Shown: one piece after another, positions 55,614 through 64,000 of the stretch
Position numbering within the stretch: position 1 is the first letter of the stretch
How the letters are laid out: every line of letters begins with the position of its first letter
Source: Rotaria sordida
Lineage: Eukaryota > Rotifera > Eurotatoria > Philodinida > Philodinidae
Direction: 5' to 3'
Length of the DNA: 64,000 nucleotides
Assembly (NCBI GenBank): GCA_905250125.1
Contig: CAJNOL010000184.1
Span: 124,001-188,000 of the forward strand
Translations under genes and position numbers: made by a program
Notes under the pieces: generated by a model
The model's database searches: none
Told to the model about the DNA's origin: nothing
Seen by the model: only the letters and a program-made list of their open reading frames with translations

Positions 55614-56743
55614 TTTTTTTACATTGCACTTTTGTGTTATAATTTTGCATATATTTATAAAAAAAAATAAAAGACAGAAAATTTTATAGAATTTGAGAAA
55701 AACAGCGAACTCCAAGCAAAAGTTTAGTTGGCTTGAACAATGTGATGTCACAACTGATTTTTACATCAGATAAAAGTTTATCAAAATCAGAACATCGATT
55801 TGTGTGTAGTGCAAGCGAATCAGAATTTTTGAAGAGCAACGGAATACTTTTGTATGCTTCACTGGAAGGAGATGACATTTTTCACATGATTGAAAAGATA
55901 ACATGCTCAACATTCTTGATATTTTAGTATACATTATGAGTCCCTCGATTCACTTCGATCTCCGATTGATCACGATGCTGTACATTAATTGTGATAACGC
56001 ATCGAATTTGATGCAATCGTTTTTTGTGTATACATTTCAGACAAAAAAAAGTTAGTGAAAATATAAAATATTTACAACTTTCAAGCTGAAAATTTCAATA
56101 TTTCTGCAGAAAATATTGATAAACTAAATAAGTCATGTTCTATCTTCCTAGGCTGTTTTGAAATTTTCCTAGTGAAGTCCTTTTTGACAATAATGATTTC
56201 ACTTTTTTCTTGCATTTTTTCAAAAACCATGTGGTTTTGAACTATTGCTTTCACGATTGTTGGAAAATCGATGTAACACCTTCAAAACTCAACCTCTCGA
56301 CTCAAGTTTTGTTCGTTTGAAAGCGTATGAATCGTACTATGATAGACACTACTTTCAAAGAAAATATTAGAATTTTAATTGTTTTTCTAATGAGTACAAC
56401 AAATACTGAACAGAAAAGTTTTATCTGAGACTGATCCACTGCGGAAATTCCGGGAGATTTCGAGAGATACGGATTTTACAATGGAATTGTTTCTCGCAAG
56501 GCCTATGATAAACATGTTCCATTTATCGATATCCTTGAAGTGCTATTTCCATACGATTGCTTCAATGGTGACATAAATCAGAAGAGAATGATGTGTGTGA
56601 ACGAGATTGATATAGATATCGATAGGAAATAGTTACTAGAAGAAGACAATTACATGAGATGCCTAATTTGAATTATAATATAAATGCACTTTTAGAAGTA
56701 CTTAATCATTTCGAAAATAACTAAGAAAATATAATATACATGT
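55614..56743. other. Gene-poor region before the gap
   Basis: No gene was recognised. A frame of about 60 codons at about 56450-56632 is open but has no known motif; it could be a fragment of a lost gene. Confidence 0.4.
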
Positions 56744-56843
56744 NNNNNNNNNNNNNNNNNNNNNNNNNNNNNNNNNNNNNNNNNNNNNNNNNNNNNNNNN
56801 NNNNNNNNNNNNNNNNNNNNNNNNNNNNNNNNNNNNNNNNNNN
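56744..56843. other. Assembly gap (100 N)
   Basis: Exactly 100 N, the usual placeholder for a gap of unknown size. Its right border is a telomere-like repeat array, so the join may be wrong or the array may have collapsed. Confidence 0.98.
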
Positions 56844-56914
56844 ACCCACACCCACACCCACACCCACACCCCACACCCACACCCACACCCACCCTACACC
56901 CACACCCACACCCA
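56844..56914. repeat. CCCACA telomere-type tandem array
   Basis: About eleven hexamer units of CCCACA (TGTGGG on the other strand) with two irregular units (ACCCCAC and CCACCCTACA). The hexamer is the telomere repeat reported for the bdelloid Adineta vaga. The C-rich strand reads 5'-3' away from the gap, the orientation expected at the left end of a chromosome. Confidence 0.85.
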
Positions 56915-57864
56915 TCTATATCGAAGTCTTTCAATAATGTCATTGTCTCATTCATATCAATAAAATCAAACGAAATTCATTCGAACAAATCTTTTTTCTT
57001 CCAATCAATATAATTAACTAAACTTATTTATAATTATCAACCGAAAGAGTTTTCAGAAGAAGACAGAATCTTTTCATTGATCATTCTAAAGCCTTCAAAA
57101 TAAGAATAAGAATATATTCATAGATATTCATGTGAAACGTGTAAATCGTCGAATATTTCATAACAGACATCATCTTCTTACTTTCTTAGAAAAAATCTTT
57201 CTCTTTGAAGAAAATCTTTTCATCTGATATCTAACATATCATTCAAATTTATTCGTTGACTCAATATAAATGGTGAAGTGATGACTGTTTATGTTTCCAT
57301 TTTTTTTAATAGGTTAAATTGAAACGCGTCCGTATTGAAAGAAAAAAAGAACGACATGCTTCATAGTTCATCATATTAGTCGGATAGGAATATTCTCACT
57401 CAAAATTGTTGATTTTTTTTAAAAGAAAAAGGAAGCGATTATACCCTGTTTCCTCATTCATTATAAATAAGTGTCACCGTCACATAAATTGATCATTGTA
57501 TATTAAATATCTCTTCTTATTGGAATTCTTTCTATTCGATTCAGGTAAAAAACGGTTGTTTTGTTTTCATCAAATTTCGTTTTTAAATGGATAATTCTCT
57601 TCATAAAAAGCCTTTATATCAAGAAAATCACCGGATAAAATAAGTCTGTTTATCATCTTGAACATATAAGAAACATAGAATATGAAATTGTGAACATTCG
57701 TATCTATTTATCAAAACAGTTCGTTCTCTTCTACAAAAATGGCATATCGGCTATGTTCTATCTCAGATCATTTCGGATAAAATGAATGGGATAGAAGTAT
57801 TAATGTGGATTAGATAAGTTGACAAAAAATTTTTCTTTAATTTTGATAAATTTATTTAGATAAA
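56915..57864. other. Upstream region of the F-box gene
   Basis: A/T-rich sequence with no recognised exon, between the CCCACA array and the F-box ATG. It presumably contains the F-box promoter. Confidence 0.4.
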
Positions 57865-60800
57865 ATGATAAATAAATTAGAAAATCTTCCAAATGAAATA
57901 TTTCTAATGATATATTCTCATATGACATTGTTTGAAATAATTGAATCATTTTGTTTATTAAATAAACGTTTAAATAATATAATTTATTTCAAATTTTTAA
58001 TGAATAAAAATGGAATTGTTATTAATAAAAGATGTTTATCGTTTAATAAATGTCATTCAATAATAACATCTAAAATCAATGATTTATCATTTATTTTAAA
58101 CTGTATACAATCGATTTATATCGACGGAATATATGTAAATTGTTCTGATATTATATCTGAATGGATATTTCATTCGAAAATTCTTCGTTTTATTAATCTT
58201 AAAAAAGTTATTCTTCGAAAATGTTATTTAACTGAAAACTTAATTGAAAATTTATCACTACTTATTGAATATCAATTGAATGAATTAGTATTAACATTTG
58301 ATAATGATGTATTCAAATCATATCAATGTCAAAGATTGTTACGCATAATTCGCCATAAACAAAGTAAATAAAACACATTTTATTTTTTGAAAAAGTTTTA
58401 CCTATTTCTAGAATCGAATTTGATGCTAATGTTTGAAGAATTTATACGTAAATTATTTTCTAATAAATGTCATTTAACATCACTCGAACTTGACATATCA
58501 AACGACGATACTTGTGTTAATATTCATAAATTTCTATCATTATCTTCTAATATTAATTCAGATGTAATTCACAATGAAATTGTTACTCATTGTAAAAGTC
58601 TTCGTTATTTGAAGATTGATTTAATTGACGGTTCTTTTCTTGAAAATCTTATTGAACATGTACCTAATCTTGAAATTTTATCAGTTCAATTTAAATATAC
58701 ATTAATGGAAAAATTATCGGATGAGCCGCAAATGAAAAGATTTACATCAGGTATTATCAGTTGGTATACTAAGGTAAATATTATAATCATCGTTTAGTGA
58801 GAGGAAAATAGATTTCTCACAATAGCACTGGTCAAACGAACCCTTGTCATTGTTTTAGTATAAATAAATCTTTTTCGTATGCTATATTAACGTCAGTTTA
58901 AATTGATTGAGCCCGATGTCTGATTTATTGGGAGGCCAGAATCGAACTCCAATGATGCTTTAGTCCCGCCTAAAACTTGTACAACTCGATATTTTTCTTG
59001 TTGAAAGATGTTGAGACTGGAAAAGATCATTTAAGTCAAATATTTTCTTAAATTGAATTGATTAATAAAGTGAACGAAGGGATTGACATAAACCGATGAG
59101 TCTTTAATCAATAAGAGGAAAGAATATTTGTACCATTTAAATAAATCATTTGAATAGCAGACTAATTTAAAGCAGAAACTATAGGTAATCTGACTCTTAT
59201 ATTGATCAGTAAATAATTCTCATCTAAAATGTTTCAAGAGAACCTAGCTAATACATATCTGTAAATTGATAAATTAGATTGTGTTGAACGATATTTATCA
59301 AAGAATATAATATATAGAAAATAAAGTAAAGAAAAAGTATTTTATTTTAGATGCCAAAATTGAAATGTTTTACTTTGAAAAGTGTTATTCTCAATGATTC
59401 GCAATTAAATTACTTAAAATGGATTATTAATAAAGTTAATTATATTGAAAAATTAAAAGTTCGTCTTCATATAAAGGATTCAATGAACAAAAATAGTGTT
59501 ATTGATGTAAATTTCTTTCGTAAATATCTAATGCCTGATATATTAATTCATTTAATTGATTTTGATTTTTATATTGTCTCAAGCTGTAAATTATTATTTG
59601 AAAATGATATTCAAAAAGTAATTGATTCATTTAAAACCGATCAGTTTTTTATTTATCGTTATTGGATAAATATTCAATGTTATTTCGATCCAATTATGTC
59701 ATATCAGCATATATCATCAACAAAACTAATTAAACCGATATTTGTCCATGGTATTGTGTAAGTTATTTATTTTGGATAAAAACATGAAAACTTTTTATTA
59801 TTGTTTTTCAGAGACTATCCGATATATTTCGATTGGAAATGTGTCAAATACATGATGGTTAATTTATGTCCATCAATTATTGGATGTCTAAAACAATTTG
59901 ATATTCTATATCCTCATATAAAATCTATTCAATTTAATATAGGTAAATAGGTCATTGAAAATGATTCATTGGAAAAAGACAAAATTAGATTCGAAATGTT
60001 TATATGTTGACAAATGTTGCGTGTTATCATATTTTCAAATTAAGCATAAAAGTTCATTTGATTTATTTCAGTAAAAGTCACAATCGGCTTTAATCGAGAG
60101 TAAATTTTAGATGGTGAAGGATTTCAACTTTATTTGAGAATATCTACTAATAATAATCTAGTAATTTCGGAAAGAAAAAACTAGTATGGAGGATTCGTAG
60201 ATATTGATACAATTGGATTATATTTTAGAAAAATGATTTATTGAATGAATAGATTTGTTTAGAGAAGTTTACAAATTTAACAGCAAAATATTTTATTGTT
60301 AAGGACGACACAATCAAGTTAGTGAATCCGAATATTCGATGTTTTTGCGATCATTATTGGATGTTGAATATTGTCAATTGACTGATATTCATTTTCGATA
60401 CGTTACAAGACTTGATTTTGGATCTGCTTTTTTTCGTAATTCTGGTATGTTTCTATTTGACTTTAACATCATAATAAACTATTTGTTTTTGTTTCATTCA
60501 TCATTATGAGAGAACTAATTCTTTTATTAATAAATAATATATTCTAGAAGTTGAGTTTCCAAGAATCATACGAGTTGGATGGCATATGGAAATATACTCG
60601 ATCTATAGATAATACACACTGCTTTAAGATTGATACTAAGAGTGTTTTCAGTCGATGATTCAGGTATATTCGAGTAGGGTTAAATAATGAAAAAAACCAT
60701 TTCTGCTTGATATCAATGATTATATGAATAATTTTTACTAAGACTTGAATAAGTTGATAGATTTTAATCAGAAGAAATCTTGTTCTTTTTTCTCTCATTT

Positions 60801-63152
60801 TCAAAGTAAATCTTTTTAAATAAGCATAAACGATGGAAGATCTATCAAACATTTTATCGATTATAATAGAAACTATTTATTAAGAATAAATTCAAATAAA
60901 TGATGAAAAATTTGATTGAATCATTTAATTATATACCTGTAGCATATCACGATAAATTGATCAATCGAAATAAATTACGCGCAGAAGTTCTTGCCTATCT
61001 TATTTCAATGCCAATTCAACTGATTTATCTACGGATGGAACAATTTCAATGGCTATTGGATGTTATTGAATATGTAAGTATTTATTAGATCGATTTTTTA
61101 TTGGAAATAAAAGTAAGTTTCATTTTATAGAAAGAACAATGTTCAGGTTTTTACGTAATATAGATTTTGATCATCTAGAAAATGATACACACTAGAAAGT
61201 GTTACGTTACTTTTCTGAATGTATCTAGAGAGTATTATTGAAGCAAACGTTTTTTTTTTTTTTTTGAGAAAGATTAATTTTTTTAATGATGTCTTTGATA
61301 GATCTGTTAAATAACCATTTAATAAACTGCGTCAGCGTAATCTTCCGATCATTATAAATTTTCAAAAAGGTGATTGACCTTCTTATATTCGAAATAGATC
61401 AAAATGAATCGTTAACATTCGATAGATGTTTGTTGTTGATATTTTCTTTTCCAGTAATTTTTGCGCGTTTTCCATAGAAGTATTGTTTCATCTTTGCAAT
61501 ATATATATATATATAGATTTTGTCAATGATTTACACAATTCTAAAAGAGAATTAGTGTGCTTTCTACTAGCTATGTTAAGATGTATTCATATATATGTAA
61601 GTAAGTTGTTTATACTTTCAAGAGATCTTAAATGTAGACTCATCGTAGTTTCTTTATGAAAGTTTATAAGATTCTATAAATTGTGAACAATCTGACGCAA
61701 TAAATTGTTTCCTATGAAAAAATCTTTAGAGATTTAAAATTATTTTGTAGTTGATTTGCGTGATGAAGTTGCTGATTATACATAGAAAAGAGAAATTCAA
61801 TACATTAGAATTATTAATGTTTGAAAAAATAAATACTATTCAGCTTTAACATGAGAATGACTACTAATGATTTGTTTTTCTATTATTATAAATTAAAGAT
61901 CTACAGGATAGAAAAGGATTAGGACAAAGACGTCGTAGAGTAAAGTAGAATTAGGGTAGAAAAAAAGTTTATCCTGCACATATGTATTGTAGGTGTCAAT
62001 TTTGATGAATAAAGTTCATTTTTACTTTTAGGCATTTGATAAACTAAGAAAAAATGCATTAAGTATTATTCGACATGTTGAATTTTGTCTCCCGAGTTGC
62101 CATTATGGTTCAAATGAGTCAATTCATATGGGAAAAAACTTGGTATCAGTTTTGAGTTGTTATATGCCACATATACAAACATTACGTCTTTGGAGAGATG
62201 ATGATTTTCCTTGGACATCAAGTAAGTTAACATTTTTCATAAAAATCTTTTTTCTTTTTGATTGATTTACATATAAAGAATATTTGTAATTCTAATTGAA
62301 AGTTACTTTTATTTTAATAGTTCAAAGTTGTATCTCATATTTAATGAGCTCAATTTTCAAGATATGAATATTTCATTTTGTTAATTATCATTGAATTTTG
62401 TTTTTCTTAAATATGAAATGTGTCAATATAAACTTAATTCAAGCGTTATCTATCATTCTTTTTTGGTTGTAATGAGACACGCAGCACGAACAGTCCTTAA
62501 ATTTAGCTAATGAATGTCTATCTGAAATGGATATCTTAGACCAGATGCCATATCCGAGAAGTTTCTCTCTTCTCTCAAATAGATTTTCAGTCGTGAAAAC
62601 CAATCAAGTTCATTGTTTTTAATAATTCTCTCAGACAATCGTGTTTCAAAATAAATATAACTATTTTGTGAAAAAATTTCATTTGATAAAATGAATTAAT
62701 GTTGAAGATTCGTTTAAAAAAAAAGACGTTAATATTGAAGAATATTATCTAAGGTTGTTTCTAGCTGATTTGTTTGAAGAATAATAGAAGTTGAGATATG
62801 TCTTTTTTGAAAAAATTCTTTTATTTGTTTAAGTTCGACCAGATTATGGAACAGAACGTATGTGTCAAATTTATAGTGGACGGTGGATTGAATCTTTACG
62901 AACATTTCAATCAATCGGTAAGTATATCAGACAGATTTAGAAAAAACAAATTATTTTTTTTTAGTGGACCATGTTGTAGTTTTTGAACAAAACCTTTGTG
63001 AATTAGTTCAAAATTTGAAAGAATTGGTTTTTATCGATATTTATGGACGAATTCATTCTGAAAAAATTGAACCTTTTCGTTCTATGGTTAAAAGACGTTT
63101 TCCAAACAGTCGACTTCATATTGAAATATCAAAATTTCGTCTTTGGATTTAA
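57865..63152 (+). CDS. F-box protein of the bdelloid-type leucine-rich family
   Basis: The N-terminus KLENLPNEIFLMIYSHMTLF is an F-box (LPNEI core) that would bind Skp1 in an SCF ubiquitin ligase. Leucine-rich segments follow, such as SLRYLKIDLIDGSFLENLIE and HVPNLEILSV. The C-terminus reads LRLWRDDDFPWTS, RPDYGTERMCQIYSGRWIES, FEQNLCELVQNLKELVFIDI, then RFPNSRLHIEISKFRLWI. Phase-consistent exons: 57865-58363, 58412-58773, 59351-59757, 59812-59942, 60304-60444, then 62032-62221, 62834-62917, 62965-63152. Between 60444 and 62032 the model is uncertain: one clear exon ends at 61073 (LRMEQFQWLLDVIEY), but its start and the link to 60444 cross stop codons. It may be one long gene with a damaged middle, or two adjacent family members. 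The target is unknown. Confidence 0.7.
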
Positions 63153-63504
63153 TTGTTTTTCTTATTATACAATATTAAATATGTATAAATTAAAATTCAT
63201 AAGAATTTTGTCTGCTTTTTTTTGTAATTATTGAATAAATAATTAAAACTTATATAGAATTCTATTTCTCATTGAATATTTAATTGATTAGATATCTTTA
63301 AATGTATATCCACACATGTAATGCTTTTCTTAGATTTAATATCAAATAAAATTAGCATTTGTTCATATTTTAACTATTGTCAAACAATTAATTCTTTATG
63401 ATATTTTTCTATATAAATTCCAAGTCTATGTATATAATGTTCAGTATATGTAAGTGTATTTCTCTGTGCTGAGTCGAAAGTGAAAGGTCAAACAAGGTTA
63501 CTAT

Positions 63505-63590
63505 AGGTCCTCAAGACCTATCCCATGAGGTAGACATAGGTCCTTGAGAGCTATCATATGGGGATATCTATAGACCCTAAAGAGAGTAGA
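63505..63590 (+). repeat. Tandem repeat with a unit of about 33 bp
   Basis: About 2.5 copies starting ATAGGTCCTCAAGACCTATC, then ATAGGTCCTTGAGAGCTATC, then ATAGACCCTAAAGAG. The first unit is also partly self-complementary (AGGTCCTCAAGACCT). Confidence 0.65.
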
Positions 63591-63747
63591 AGAATAAGGG
63601 ATAAGGCAATAGGGGAAAAGGCTATAAGACTGAACACTATATGAACTATAACAACATGTGCAATATAAGACTATGAGGCCGTTGCGTTATTTATCTATAC
63701 AGATGATATCTCATGTCTGTATGTATGTTACGGAATGTTAAGTTAAA

Positions 63748-63868
63748 CCCAGTGAAAAATGTTGTAAAAAAGAACGCGTTCCAAAAAAGTGAATGTACTT
63801 TTTTTAAGAAAAGAAAACGTTCTCAACAGCACTAGGACGCGTTCTTTTTGACAACGTTTTTCACTGGG
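63748..63868. mobile_element. MITE, about 121 bp, with near-perfect inverted ends
   Basis: The left end is CCCAGTGAAAAATGTTGTAA followed by AAAAGAACGCGT. The right end, on the minus strand, is CCCAGTGAAAAACGTTGTCA followed by AAAAGAACGCGT. The arms are about 33 bp with two mismatches. The spacer is about 50 bp without an ORF. The CAGTG start occurs in several cut-and-paste superfamilies (hAT, Tc1-type). No target-site duplication was seen, so the superfamily is open. Confidence 0.8.
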
Positions 63869-64000
63869 AACGTCAAAGGCATTACGCTGAAGGAGAAAAC
63901 GATCATACAGTATGCATGAGCTTCCACTAACGATAAATATATACGATCAAAATAGGTTTTATTTTAAAATATGATTTTAATATAATCTTGTTTTTATATA

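Larger units (their letters stand above)
63153..64000. other. Downstream flank with repeats
   Basis: No gene was recognised. The sequence holds a short tandem repeat at about 63505-63590 and a MITE at 63748-63868. The part at 63590-63730 is repeat-like but unclassified. Confidence 0.4.

Noticed and set aside
56692-56955. ORFs rich in Gly-Val or Pro-Thr around the gap
   Set aside because: They are translations of the CCCACA array and N bases.

Overview
This is a 64-kb AT-rich animal genome window. Genes are split by many short introns (about 50-80 bp, GT..AG), with a few long introns that carry repeats. I read it as a bdelloid rotifer (Adineta/Rotaria type). The reasons are clear animal orthologues (syntrophin, meckelin, Drp1, NDOR1, CCHCR1, COG1), an F-box gene with a C-terminal tail I associate with bdelloids, a bacterial-type serine hydrolase, and CCCACA/TGTGGG arrays that match the telomere repeat reported for Adineta vaga. 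The genus cannot be fixed from the sequence.

Layout. 0-8 kb: last exon of a tyrosine kinase (+), a TMEM163-like membrane protein (-) and a gamma-syntrophin-like gene (+). 8-25 kb, mostly minus strand: an N-terminally truncated but open meckelin (TMEM67) paralogue, a DNA transposon carrying a SWIM zinc-finger remnant, a beta-lactamase-family hydrolase, a casein-kinase-1 pseudogene split by a long-TIR foldback element, and a complete TMEM67. 25-51 kb is a gene-dense core: DNM1L (+, 16 exons), NDOR1 (-), CCHCR1 (+), an unrecognised acidic protein with three internal repeats and only phase-1 introns (+), a second foldback element, and COG1 (-, about 23 exons).

51-57.8 kb is gene-poor: a tandem repeat of about 135 bp, a telomere-like hairpin, a decayed beta-tubulin gene, an unrecognised broken gene, a 100-N gap and a CCCACA array. 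It looks like subtelomeric or rejoined sequence. 57.9-63.2 kb holds an F-box gene, followed by a short tandem repeat and a MITE.

The core genes serve different processes: cilium and centrosome (TMEM67, CCHCR1), mitochondrial fission (DNM1L), cytosolic Fe-S assembly (NDOR1) and Golgi tethering (COG1). I see no functional cluster. TMEM67/DNM1L (293 bp apart) and NDOR1/CCHCR1 (0.9 kb apart) are divergent pairs that may share promoters. Exon borders were set by eye from GT/AG and reading phase and have not been tested against transcripts.
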